Assembly: GCA_964244885.1 (NCBI GenBank) | Contig: CAXTKD010000019.1 | Span: 1 to 61,198 of the forward strand | Source of the DNA: CAXTKD01 sp964244885 | GTDB taxonomy: Bacteria > Pseudomonadota > Alphaproteobacteria > Sphingomonadales > Sphingomonadaceae | Reading direction: 5' to 3' | Length of the DNA: 61,198 nucleotides | Shown: piece by piece, positions 17,312 to 25,486 of the stretch | Position numbering within the stretch: position 1 is the first letter of the stretch | Layout: every line of letters begins with the position of its first letter | Program-made: the position numbers and the translations under genes | The notes under the pieces: model-generated | The model's database searches: none | Seen by the model: the letters and a program-made list of their open reading frames with translations, nothing else | Told to the model about the DNA's origin: nothing

Positions 17312-18454
17312 TTACTTCGCCGCCGCCGGGGCGGTGCTGTTGCTGTTCTGCGAGGCCTCGGCGCCGGCCGCCGGGACGGCGGCGGCGGCGGGCGCGGCGT
17401 TGTCGTTCGCGGCCACGGGCGCGGTGACGGCGGCCATCTGGATCGAAGGCTTGCCGTTGACCGCGTCGGTCAGCGCAGCCTCGATCGCCGGTGTCGGGGC
17501 GACCTTGTTCTCGGCCAGCTTGGCGGTTGCCCAGGTGCGGAACTGCGCCGGCGTCACGACCTCGATGACGATCGGCATGAAGCCGTGCTTGGTGCCGCAA
17601 AGCTCCGAACACTGGCCGTAATAGACGCCGGGCCGGTCGACCTTGAACCACGTCTCGTTGATGCGGCCGGGGACCGAGTCCATCTTCACCCAGAAAGCCG
17701 GCATCGCGAAGCTGTGGATGACGTCGGTCGAGGTGGTGAGGACCTTGACGACCGCGCCGGCTGGAACGACCAGCCGGTTGTCGACGCCGAGCAGGCGCGG
17801 GTCGCCGCGCTTCGCCGCCTCCGCATCGGTCAGGATCAGCGAATCGAAACCGACGTCGCCCAGATCGGGATAGCTGTATTCCCAATACCATTGGTGGCCG
17901 GTCGCCTTGATCGTCAGGTCGGGGCGCGGCGGGTCGTACTGGTCGGCGAGCAGGCGGAACGACGGCACGGCGATGATCACCAGGAGGAGCACCGGGACCG
18001 CGGTCCAGATCACCTCGATCAGCGTGTTGTGCGAGGTGCGCGAGGCGACCGGGTTGCGGGCGGCGCGGAAGCGCACCATCGCATAGGCGAGCAGGCCGAA
18101 GACGAGCAGCGTCACCGCGCCCATCAGCCACAACAGCATCTCGTTGAACCAGTGCGCCTGCTTGCCGAGGTCGGTGACCGCGGTCTGCAGGCGCCAGTCG
18201 CCGTTCGGCTGGCCGATGTCGAGCGTCGGCTTGAGGTTGAACTGGTCGGGCGCGTCGGCGCCGGCGGCGAGCGTCGCCGACTGGGTGCCGCCGCCGTCGC
18301 TGGTCGTTGGCACGCTGGCGTCGGTCGGCTTGACTCCGCTCGCCGCCTCGGCGGTGCTGGCGGCCGGCACGGAAGCCGGCGCGGACTGGGCGTTCGCGAG
18401 GCCCGGCAGCATTGCCAGGGCGACCGCGAGCGCGACAAGCTTGGAGCGTCCCAT
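17312..18454 (-). CDS. ctaC: Cytochrome c oxidase subunit II
   Basis: This encodes a 380-residue subunit II with a signal peptide (MGRSKLVALAVALAMLPGLANAQ), two membrane helices around LWLMGAVTLLVFGLLAYAMV and VLLLVIIAVPSFRLL, and a periplasmic cupredoxin domain. The CuA site is intact (YYGQCSELCGTKHGFMPI), as is the aromatic electron-entry stretch HQWYWEYSYPD. There is a Ser/Thr/Ala-rich spacer after the signal peptide and an Ala-rich C-terminal tail of about 55 residues, both longer than in classical CtaC. The start at 18454 has AGGAC upstream. It is the first gene of the minus-strand oxidase operon, with a 105-base upstream gap. Confidence 0.96.
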   Translation of the reverse strand: MGRSKLVALAVALAMLPGLANAQSAPASVPAASTAEAASGVKPTDASVPTTSDGGGTQSATLAAGADAPDQFNLKPTLDIGQPNGDWRLQTAVTDLGKQAHWFNEMLLWLMGAVTLLVFGLLAYAMVRFRAARNPVASRTSHNTLIEVIWTAVPVLLLVIIAVPSFRLLADQYDPPRPDLTIKATGHQWYWEYSYPDLGDVGFDSLILTDAEAAKRGDPRLLGVDNRLVVPAGAVVKVLTTSTDVIHSFAMPAFWVKMDSVPGRINETWFKVDRPGVYYGQCSELCGTKHGFMPIVIEVVTPAQFRTWATAKLAENKVAPTPAIEAALTDAVNGKPSIQMAAVTAPVAANDNAAPAAAAVPAAGAEASQNSNSTAPAAAK

Positions 18455-18559
18455 CAAGTCCTCGATTGTTGGGCGGTATTCGGGCTCCGCCATGATTTGC
18501 GCGCCTTATAGGAGCGGCATTTCACCGTCACAAGCGCGCCGTTCGCCGCAGCGCGCAGA

Positions 18560-19381
18560 TCATGCGCCATTGAGGTCGGCGAAGCGCGGCTGCTCCTTGG
18601 CCAGGAGGGCGCGAACCGCGGTCGCCATGTCGTCGCCGGGCAGCATCGCCGAATTCCACAGCGCGACATGCTCGAGCCCGTCCTCGACCGTGCGGCCGCG
18701 ACCACGATTGAGGACGTGCTTGATGCCGGCAATGGTCATCGGCGACTTCGACGCGATCTCGCGCGCCAGTTCCAGGCCGGCGGCGATCGCCGCCTCGTGG
18801 CTCGCCTCGGCGCGGTTGAGGAAGCCGTGATGAAGCGCCTCGGCGGCGGGAAAGCGCCGCCCGGTGTAAGCGAGTTCGCGGACCAGGCCCTGCGGCAGCA
18901 GGTGCGGCAGGCGCTGGAGCGTGCCGACATCGGCGACGATGGCGACGTTGACTTCCTGGATGGTGAAATAACAGTCCTCGGTGCCGATACGAATGTCGCA
19001 GGCAGTGACCAGGTCGACGCCGCCGCCGATGCAGCCGCCCTGAACCACCGCGATCACCGGAACGCGGGCGCGCTCGACGACGCTCATGGTGCCCTGCATC
19101 TTCAGGATCTTGCGGCGCAGCGTCTCGCGCTGGCGGCCCGCGTCGCCGTCGGCGGCGCCAAGCGTCGTGCCCGCCCATTTGAGGTCGAGCCCGGCGGTGA
19201 AATGCTTGCCCTGCGATGCAAGCAGGACGACCCGGACGCTCCCGTCGGCGGCAATATGGTCGAACGCCTCGATCATGTCGGTCCAGAAGGCCGCGTTCAT
19301 CGCGTTGAACGCCTCGGGGCGCGACAGCGTGAGGCGGGCGATGCCGTCCTCGACCGCGACCGCCATCGTCTCCAATTCCAT
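18560..19381 (-). CDS. Enoyl-CoA hydratase/isomerase family (dienoyl-CoA isomerase-like)
   Basis: This encodes a 273-residue crotonase-fold enzyme. GKHFTAGLDL forms part of the oxyanion hole, and GGCIGGGVDLVTACDIRIGTEDCYFTIQEVNVAIVADVGTLQRLP follows. The Asp (GGVDL), Glu (QEVNV) and Asp (VADVG) match the three acidic catalytic positions of ECH1-type delta3,5-delta2,4-dienoyl-CoA isomerases, and ADVGTLQRLP is that group's hallmark. It would act on polyunsaturated acyl-CoA in beta-oxidation. It is divergent from the [2Fe-2S] gene across only 29 bases. Confidence 0.85.
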   Translation of the reverse strand: MELETMAVAVEDGIARLTLSRPEAFNAMNAAFWTDMIEAFDHIAADGSVRVVLLASQGKHFTAGLDLKWAGTTLGAADGDAGRQRETLRRKILKMQGTMSVVERARVPVIAVVQGGCIGGGVDLVTACDIRIGTEDCYFTIQEVNVAIVADVGTLQRLPHLLPQGLVRELAYTGRRFPAAEALHHGFLNRAEASHEAAIAAGLELAREIASKSPMTIAGIKHVLNRGRGRTVEDGLEHVALWNSAMLPGDDMATAVRALLAKEQPRFADLNGA

Positions 19382-19410
19382 TCGGCCCTCCGCTCGGCTA
19401 CCCTGCCGGA

Positions 19411-19962
19411 ATGACGCGCTTCACGGTCAACGGCAACCCTGTCCAATATGAGCTGCCGGCCGACACGCCGCTGCTGTGGGCGCTGCGCGACGCATCCAAC
19501 CTGACCGGCACGAAGTACGGCTGCGGCGTCGGCCTGTGCGGCGCGTGCACGGTGCACATCGACGGCGTCGCGACGCGATCGTGCCAGGTGACGATCGGCG
19601 CGATCGAGGGGACCTTCGTCACGACGATCGAAGGCCTGTCCGACGATCGCTCGCACCCGGTGCAGCAGGCGTGGATCGCGGAAAGCGTGCCGCAATGCGG
19701 CTATTGCCAGTCCGGCATGATCATGGCCGCAGTGGCGTTCCTGAAGGCGACGCCCAGGCCGAGCCAGGCGGAGATCGACGAGGGCATCACCAACCTCTGC
19801 CGTTGCGGCACCTATCCGCGAATCCGCAAAGCCGTGCTCCGCGCCGCGGAGGCGATCCACTCGGGCCGCGGCGACGCGGTGGTCCCGCCTCCCGGAACGA
19901 GCATCGGCAAGGCGGCCGAGTCCGTGCCCGCGCTGGTGCCGCACGAGGGCGACGATCGGTAG
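19411..19962 (+). CDS. Orphan (2Fe-2S)-binding subunit of xanthine-oxidase-type oxidoreductase
   Basis: This encodes a 183-residue small subunit of the IorA/CoxS/aldehyde oxidase group. The N-terminal plant-type [2Fe-2S] motif is CGVGLCGACTVHIDG with a distal Cys (RSCQ), and the second cluster is CGYCQSGMIMAA plus NLCRCGTYPRI. It normally transfers electrons from a molybdopterin large subunit. No large subunit, FAD subunit or Moco maturation gene lies in the neighbourhood, and the next gene is convergent pspF. A Pro-rich C-terminal extension of about 30 residues follows the second cluster domain. Confidence 0.9.
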   Translation: MTRFTVNGNPVQYELPADTPLLWALRDASNLTGTKYGCGVGLCGACTVHIDGVATRSCQVTIGAIEGTFVTTIEGLSDDRSHPVQQAWIAESVPQCGYCQSGMIMAAVAFLKATPRPSQAEIDEGITNLCRCGTYPRIRKAVLRAAEAIHSGRGDAVVPPPGTSIGKAAESVPALVPHEGDDR

Positions 19963-21021
<1,059 letters not shown>

Positions 21022-21133
21022 GCCCAAGGCTTAGCAATTTCCACCAACTGCTGGCAATCGCACCACGTGGCTCGCGTTATCAGATCATAGTCAAGCTATT
21101 GATAATAAAGAGTCTTATGCTGTGTCCGAAACT

Positions 21134-21149
21134 TGGCACGGCCTATGCA
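21134..21149 (+). promoter_or_regulatory. Sigma-54 (-24/-12) promoter of the psp operon
   Basis: TGGCACG is followed by CCTATGCA with ten bases between the GG and GC pairs, against the consensus TGGCACG-N4-TTGCA. It lies 53 bases before the first gene of the psp operon and opposite pspF, as expected for PspF-driven transcription. The only mismatch in the -12 element is A for T before the GC. Confidence 0.85.
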
Positions 21150-21201
21150 ATATACTTGGCATGCCCCGGAATGGTCCGTGGTTACAAAGGAGACCCAGAC
21201 A

Positions 21202-21360
21202 ATGTTTGCGCAGAACGAGACCCTGAAGCGGGCAGTCGTGGGCGGTCTTGGCGCGGCACTGTTCGGCGCCACCTGCCTTCTCGGAGCGGTCGGCCCGGCG
21301 AAAGCCGCCGACCTTCCGGCACCCACGATTTCCCAGCCGGCGCGCACCCCCCTCTTGTAG
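21202..21360 (+). CDS. 52-residue secreted peptide, first gene of the psp operon
   Basis: This small gene has AAAGGAGA upstream of its ATG and is the first gene after the sigma-54 promoter. The product has a signal peptide with a probable cut after GPAKA, leaving a mature peptide of only about 17 residues (ADLPAPTISQPARTPLL). I recognise no family. A strong ribosome site, a signal sequence and operon placement argue that it is translated. It may report on Sec or envelope state, or act as a short leader before pspA, which begins 87 bases after its stop. Confidence 0.65.
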   Translation: MFAQNETLKRAVVGGLGAALFGATCLLGAVGPAKAADLPAPTISQPARTPLL

Positions 21361-21447
21361 CGCCGGACCGGCCGGGGCGGCCCCCTCCCGCCCCGGCCAC
21401 CCAATCACCAGATTATCCCCGACAACCGAGTAACCAGGAGTACCGAA

Positions 21448-22146
21448 ATGGGCATTTTCTCCCGCACCCGCGACATCGTCGCCGCCAACGTCACCGACCT
21501 GCTCGACCGTGCCGAGGATCCGGCGAAGATGATCCGCATGATCATCATGGAGATGGAGGAGACGCTCGTTGAGGTTCGCGCCTCGGCCGCCCGCACCATC
21601 GCCGACCAGAAGGAAATGCGCCGGACGATCGTCAAGATCGAGCAGGCCCAGCACAACTGGCAGGACAAGGCCGAGCTCGCGCTGTCCAAGGGCCGCGACG
21701 ACCTCGCCAAGGCGGCGCTCACCGAGAAGGCCAAGCTCGGCCAGATGGGCGAGCAGATGGCGGGCGAGATCGCCGCGCTCGACACCGCGCTCGGCCATCA
21801 CGAGGAGGATATCCTGAAGCTCGAAGCCAAGCTGCGCGAGGCGCGCACCCGCCAGAACGCTGTCTTGAGCCGCCTGGAGACCGCGCAGAACCGCGCCCGG
21901 ATGCGCAAGCTGACGGTCGGTCCCAAGGTCGACGAGGCGTTCGCCCGCTTCGAGATGATCGAGCGCCGCGCCGACATGGCCGAGGGCCGCGCCGAGGTCT
22001 ACGACCTGGGCCGGACCAAGAGCCTCGAGGACGAGATCCTGGAGCTTCGCACCGGCGACGCCGTCGATGCCGAGCTGGATGCGATGAAGAAGCGCCTCGG
22101 CCACTCGCCGGCGATCGAAGCGACCGCCACCTCGCAGGAGGCCTAG
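21448..22146 (+). CDS. pspA: Phage shock protein PspA
   Basis: This encodes a 232-residue PspA/IM30 (ESCRT-III-like) protein, helical throughout with long coiled coils. The N-terminal amphipathic helix MGIFSRTRDIVAANVTDLLDRAEDP and the MIRMIIMEMEETLVEVRASAARTIADQKEM stretch are characteristic. It binds stressed inner membrane and inhibits PspF when membranes are intact. AGGAG precedes the ATG. Length is normal. pspB follows by three bases. Confidence 0.97.
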   Translation: MGIFSRTRDIVAANVTDLLDRAEDPAKMIRMIIMEMEETLVEVRASAARTIADQKEMRRTIVKIEQAQHNWQDKAELALSKGRDDLAKAALTEKAKLGQMGEQMAGEIAALDTALGHHEEDILKLEAKLREARTRQNAVLSRLETAQNRARMRKLTVGPKVDEAFARFEMIERRADMAEGRAEVYDLGRTKSLEDEILELRTGDAVDAELDAMKKRLGHSPAIEATATSQEA

Positions 22147-22149
22147 GTC

Positions 22150-22431
22150 ATGGAGGACGTCCTCGTCCCCATCGCCGTGGTGGGCATGCTGTTCATCGGG
22201 CTGCCGTGGCTCTTCCTCCACTACATGACGACGTGGAAGCGCTCACGGGGCCTGTCCGAGGGGGACGAAAACCTCCTCGACGAGATGCACGACATCTCCC
22301 GGCGGCTGGAAGAACGGGTTCAGACGGTCGAACGCATCCTGACCGCCGAAAACCCAAAATGGCGGGAGGCAAGCCTCCCTTCACGCAACGACTATTCGAA
22401 GGATTTGGATCATGTCCGCTCGTCGCACTAA
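22150..22431 (+). CDS. pspB: Phage shock protein PspB
   Basis: This encodes a 93-residue protein with one N-terminal membrane helix (LVPIAVVGMLFIGLPWLFLHYMT) and a cytosolic amphipathic coiled coil (LLDEMHDISRRLEERVQTVERIL) ending in the PspB-typical NPKWR. It extends about 20 residues past that, overlapping the pspC start by 20 bases. PspB with PspC relieves PspA inhibition of PspF. The RRLEERVQTVERI segment is the ancestor-like form of the motif seen in five paralogues downstream. Confidence 0.92.
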   Translation: MEDVLVPIAVVGMLFIGLPWLFLHYMTTWKRSRGLSEGDENLLDEMHDISRRLEERVQTVERILTAENPKWREASLPSRNDYSKDLDHVRSSH

Positions 22432-22792
22432 GTTCTACCTGGACAAGCGCAACGGCAAGTTCATGGGCGTCTGCGCCGGCATCGGCGACTATATCGGGGT
22501 CGATCCGACCTGGGTTCGTGTCGCCACCGTCGTCGGCATCTTCTGCGGCCTGCCGTTCCTGATCATCGGCTACTTCGCCATCGCCTGGATCGCCGACGCC
22601 AAGCCGTATGCGCTCTACGAGGACGACGAGGACACGCGGAAGTTCTGGCAGCGCACCCGTGTCGCCCCGCAGCGCTCGATCCGCGACGTCCGCTCCTCGT
22701 TCCGCGACGTCGATCGCCGGCTTCGCGACATCGAGACGCACGTCACCTCGTCGAACCGCAGCCTCGCGGCCGAGATCGACAGCCTGCGCTAG
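22412..22792 (+). CDS. pspC: Phage shock protein PspC with EIDSLR tail
   Basis: This encodes a 126-residue protein with the PspC domain at residues 1-70: KFYLDKRNGKFMGVCAGIGDYIGVDPTWVRV, then a hydrophobic hairpin (VVGIFCGLPFLIIGYFAIAWI). A cytosolic tail follows (RSSFRDVDRRLRDIETHVTSSNRSLAAEIDSLR), ending in the same EIDSLR found at the C-termini of PspB-like paralogues downstream. The start overlaps pspB by 20 bases. Confidence 0.95.
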   Translation: MSARRTKFYLDKRNGKFMGVCAGIGDYIGVDPTWVRVATVVGIFCGLPFLIIGYFAIAWIADAKPYALYEDDEDTRKFWQRTRVAPQRSIRDVRSSFRDVDRRLRDIETHVTSSNRSLAAEIDSLR

Positions 22793-22816
22793 AAATAAAG
22801 TAAGGGAGTAACGGCA

Positions 22817-23107
22817 ATGAACTGGGGGTCTCCGCTCTTCGTCCTCGCGATCATCGCGATCTCGACTGTGGGCTGGGTGGCAACGAGCTGGATCCGCGCG
22901 CGCCACGGCTATCCGGTGGAGAACGAATGGGGCGGCATGGTGCAGCCCCACGACCCCGCCGCGGCACGCCAGATCGAGCTGCTGTCGACCGAAAACGAAG
23001 GCTTGAAAGGCAAGATGGCGCGATTGGAGGAGCGGCTCTCGGTCCTCGAGCGCATCGCCACCGATCCCGCCAGCCGGCTGACGAAAGAGATCGACAGCCT
23101 CCGCTGA
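22817..23107 (+). CDS. PspB-like membrane coiled-coil protein, paralogue 1
   Basis: This encodes a 96-residue protein with one membrane helix (LFVLAIIAISTVGWVATSWI), a short linker with ARHGYPVENE, then a coiled coil ending MARLEERLSVLERIATDPASRLTKEIDSLR. It is clearly related to PspB in its helix plus RLEER..LERI layout, but has the additional TDP..RL..EIDSLR tail. AAGGGAG lies upstream of the ATG. It is the first of five tandem paralogues on the psp transcript; function is unknown beyond the likely envelope-stress link. Confidence 0.85.
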   Translation: MNWGSPLFVLAIIAISTVGWVATSWIRARHGYPVENEWGGMVQPHDPAAARQIELLSTENEGLKGKMARLEERLSVLERIATDPASRLTKEIDSLR

Positions 23108-23166
23108 AACGACACTGCCGGGCCGGGTCCGAACAACCCGGCCGGCGCTACCGAAGGACAGTCGCG

Positions 23167-23442
23167 ATGGACATCTTCCCTTTCATGGTTCTGGTCGGCG
23201 GCGTCCTCGCCGTGATCGCGATGGTCACCTGGGGCGTCACGATGGTCGTCAAGGCCCGCCACGGCTACGCCATCGATAACGCGCTGCCCGGCGGCCACGT
23301 CCGCAAGATCGAGCTGCTGGAGGATGAAAACCAGAAGCTCCGCGGCACGGTCGACCGGCTCGAGGATCGTCTGGCGACCCTCGAGCGGATCGCCACCGAC
23401 CCGAAGCGCCGCCTGACCGACGAAATCGACGCACTCCGCTAA
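23167..23442 (+). CDS. PspB-like membrane coiled-coil protein, paralogue 2
   Basis: This encodes a 91-residue protein with the same layout as paralogue 1: membrane helix MVLVGGVLAVIAMVTWGVTMVV, the shared KARHGYAIDN linker, and the coiled-coil tail RLEDRLATLERIATDPKRRLTDEIDALR. The ATG at 23167 is preceded by AAGGACAG. A 59-base gap separates it from paralogue 1. The repeated ARHGY/KNGY linker and tail show tandem duplication. Confidence 0.85.
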   Translation: MDIFPFMVLVGGVLAVIAMVTWGVTMVVKARHGYAIDNALPGGHVRKIELLEDENQKLRGTVDRLEDRLATLERIATDPKRRLTDEIDALR

Positions 23443-23464
23443 CCGCACTCCCAAGGATCGAACG

Positions 23465-23758
23465 ATGCACCTCTCTCCTTTCATGATCCCGATCGGCGGC
23501 ATGATGCTCGGCGCGCTCGGTATCGTCGGCTGGATGTTCACCACCTGGCTGCGCGTCAAGAACGGCTATCCGCTCGACGACGGCAAAGGCAACATCGTCG
23601 AGCCCGGCCGCGCCAACGAGCTGCTGGCGCAGGAAAATGCCCAGCTGCGCGGCAAGGTCGACCGGCTTGAGGACCGCCTCGCGGTGCTGGAGCGGATCGC
23701 GACCGACCCCGCTGTCCGCCTGGGCCGCGAAATCGAAACCCTGCGCCAGACCAACTGA
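23465..23758 (+). CDS. PspB-like membrane coiled-coil protein, paralogue 3
   Basis: This encodes a 97-residue protein: membrane helix MIPIGGMMLGALGIVGWMFTTWL, linker VKNGYPLDDG, then RLEDRLAVLERIATDPAVRLGREIETLRQTN. The tail is almost identical to paralogue 2 in the RLEDRLA.LERIATDP block. AAGGATCG precedes the ATG. It probably shares the psp transcript. Confidence 0.85.
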   Translation: MHLSPFMIPIGGMMLGALGIVGWMFTTWLRVKNGYPLDDGKGNIVEPGRANELLAQENAQLRGKVDRLEDRLAVLERIATDPAVRLGREIETLRQTN

Positions 23759-23791
23759 CGCGCCATGCACTTTCTGTTCTGGAGGCATCAC

Positions 23792-24055
23792 ATGAACCCG
23801 TTCGAGATGGTCGTCCTGATCATCGCCATCGTCACCGTCGGCCGCATCATCGCCGCCAAGAACGGCATCGACATCAGCCGGGGCGGCCGGCGCCGGAACC
23901 GCGGCGGCTACGAAAGCGAGCAGATCCTCGCCGACAACGACCGGATGCGCGATGAGATCGGCATGCTCAAGGAGCGGATCAACACGCTCGAACGGCTGGC
24001 GGTCGACAAGCGCAGCCGCCTTGCCGACGAGATCGACGCGCTGGGACCGCGCTGA
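23792..24055 (+). CDS. PspB-like membrane coiled-coil protein, paralogue 4
   Basis: This encodes an 87-residue protein with a short membrane helix (FEMVVLIIAIVTVGRIIAAKNG), a basic Arg/Gly linker (RGGRRRNRGGY), and the coiled-coil tail MLKERINTLERLAVDKRSRLADEIDALGPR. The start at 23792 is chosen over an upstream in-frame ATG at 23765 because GGAGG lies at the right distance. The tail is more diverged than in paralogues 1-3. Confidence 0.8.
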   Translation: MNPFEMVVLIIAIVTVGRIIAAKNGIDISRGGRRRNRGGYESEQILADNDRMRDEIGMLKERINTLERLAVDKRSRLADEIDALGPR

Positions 24056-24085
24056 CACACAATGATAAGGCCAAGGGAGGCCGAT

Positions 24086-24334
24086 ATGCTGAGCACCGCA
24101 GACCTGATGTTGCTGAGTATGAGTTCGCTGGCCGCGCTCGCCGTCGTCGGCATCGTGTGGGCCTGGAGCTGGAAGGGCTGGCTCGACCTGAAGCGCCAGG
24201 AGATCGGCGCCGAGCCCGCCTTGCCCGCCCGCCACCCGGCGCCGAGCGCCACCGTCGGCAGCCGCATCGAGCTCGCCGACCTGCGCGAACGCATCCGCAA
24301 GCTGGAGGCGATCGCGGCCGGGGTGGATATGTAG
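24086..24334 (+). CDS. PspB-like membrane protein, paralogue 5 (lacks the tail)
   Basis: This encodes an 82-residue protein with membrane helix MSSLAALAVVGIVWAWSW, linker KGWLDLKRQEIG and a shorter coiled coil ELADLRERIRKLEAIAAGVDM. It keeps the LRERI.KLE.IA block but ends before the RL..EID.LR tail. GGGAGG lies before the ATG at 24086; an in-frame ATG at 24062 lacks a ribosome site. It is the last gene of the array, followed by a G/C-rich inverted repeat. Confidence 0.75.
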   Translation: MLSTADLMLLSMSSLAALAVVGIVWAWSWKGWLDLKRQEIGAEPALPARHPAPSATVGSRIELADLRERIRKLEAIAAGVDM

Positions 24335-24413
24335 CACCTTCCCCCCTCCCCTCCTGGGAAGGGGGAGCCACGCCGGGGTTGACCCGACCGCCCCGCATCC
24401 CCATCCGGGCGCG

Positions 24414-24827
24414 ATGACAGCCCCCGCCTTCGAAGACCTGCTCACCGACTTCGACCTGCTCGAGGACCGCGACGAGCGCTGGCAATATCTGATCGAGCTG
24501 GGCCGCGCGCTGGATCCTATGCCGCAAGCGCTCAAGACCGACGCGACGCGGGTGCGCGGCTGCTCGGCGAACGTCTGGGTCTATCCGACGCAAACGCCCG
24601 ACGGCGGGCTGCACTTCCTCGCCGACAGCGACGCCGGGATCACCAAGGGCGTGATCGCGCTGATCGTCGCGCTGGTGCAGGACAAAGCGCCGGGCGAAAT
24701 CCTGGCGATCGACATTCCGGAGCAGCTGGCGCCGTTCAATCTGTCCAGCCAGCTCAGCTCCAACCGCACGCAGGGCATACCGAACATGATCGCGCTGATC
24801 CGCGAGACGGCGGGGCGGCTGGCATAA
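24414..24827 (+). CDS. SufE family protein
   Basis: This encodes a 137-residue SufE-fold protein. The persulfide-accepting cysteine is in RVRGCSANVWV (residue about 51), and the SSNRTQGIPNMIALIRE C-terminal helix is typical. SufE stimulates the SufS cysteine desulfurase and passes sulfur to Fe-S scaffolds. No suf genes are nearby. The gene stands alone between the psp array and a REP element. Confidence 0.9.
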   Translation: MTAPAFEDLLTDFDLLEDRDERWQYLIELGRALDPMPQALKTDATRVRGCSANVWVYPTQTPDGGLHFLADSDAGITKGVIALIVALVQDKAPGEILAIDIPEQLAPFNLSSQLSSNRTQGIPNMIALIRETAGRLA

Positions 24828-24832
24828 CGTCC

Positions 24833-24944
24833 GCCCCTCTCCTTCAGGGGAGGGGTTGGGTGGGGACGGCGCAGGGCCTGAAATACTGGTGCTCAATGCC
24901 CAGCTCAGAACCCCACCCCTATCCCTCCCCTGAAGGAGAGGGGC
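24833..24944. repeat. REP-like inverted repeat (CCCCTCTCCTTC family)
   Basis: The left arm (GCCCCTCTCCTTCAGGGG, then AGGGGTTGGGTGGGG) is complementary to the right arm (CCCCACCCCTATCCCTCCCC, then TGAAGGAGAGGGGC), with a central part of about 45 bases. It shares its core with the element at 6372. The right arm overlaps the 3' end of the J-domain gene and supplies its stop codon. Confidence 0.85.
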
Positions 24945-25467
24945 GATAGGTGGCCCGCTCCGCCGCGCGCTGCAAAATCTCGTAGGCCGCCTGCACCGCC
25001 TGGAAGCGCTTGGCGGCTTCCTTGTCGCCGATGTTGCGGTCCGGATGGTGCGCCTTGGCTTGCGCGCGATACGCTGCCTTGATCTCCGCCTCGCCGGCGT
25101 CGCTGTCGAGCTCCAGCACACGGAGCGCATCCATCTCGGCGCGGGTGCGGGTGCCGTCGCCTGGGCCGCCCCAGCTCCATTGCGCGGCGCGGGCGTAGGC
25201 GGTCTCGCCCGATTCGGCGCGCTCGCGCTCGGCCTTGTCCTCGGCGGACAGGCCTTCGAAATAGTCCCAGCCCTTGTTGTACTCGGCGGCGTGGGCTTCG
25301 CAGAAATACCAGCGTTCGGGACTGTTGGGGGACTTCGGCGCCGGGCGGTCGCCGACGCCGTCGCAGCCGTCGCGATCGCAATGGCGCGTCTTCGCGGCGC
25401 CGCCGCCCGCGCCATAGGGCCGCCAGCGGGGAAAACCCCAGTCGTCGCTGCGGGAGGAACGCGCCAT
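24919..25467 (-). CDS. J-domain (DnaJ-like) co-chaperone
   Basis: This encodes a 182-residue protein with a C-terminal J domain: DALRVLELDSDAGEAEIKAAYRAQAKAHHPDRNIGDKEAAKRFQAVQAAYEIL, with the HPD loop intact (about residues 142-144), so it should stimulate a DnaK ATPase. The N-terminal part has cysteines (HCDRDGC, WYFCEAHA) that could bind metal. This N-terminal arrangement is common in alphaproteobacterial J proteins near ctpA. The last few residues (RPSPSGEG) and the stop come from a REP element. Confidence 0.88.
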   Translation of the reverse strand: MARSSRSDDWGFPRWRPYGAGGGAAKTRHCDRDGCDGVGDRPAPKSPNSPERWYFCEAHAAEYNKGWDYFEGLSAEDKAERERAESGETAYARAAQWSWGGPGDGTRTRAEMDALRVLELDSDAGEAEIKAAYRAQAKAHHPDRNIGDKEAAKRFQAVQAAYEILQRAAERATYRPSPSGEG

Positions 25468-25486
25468 GACAGGGAACCGGAGCCGC

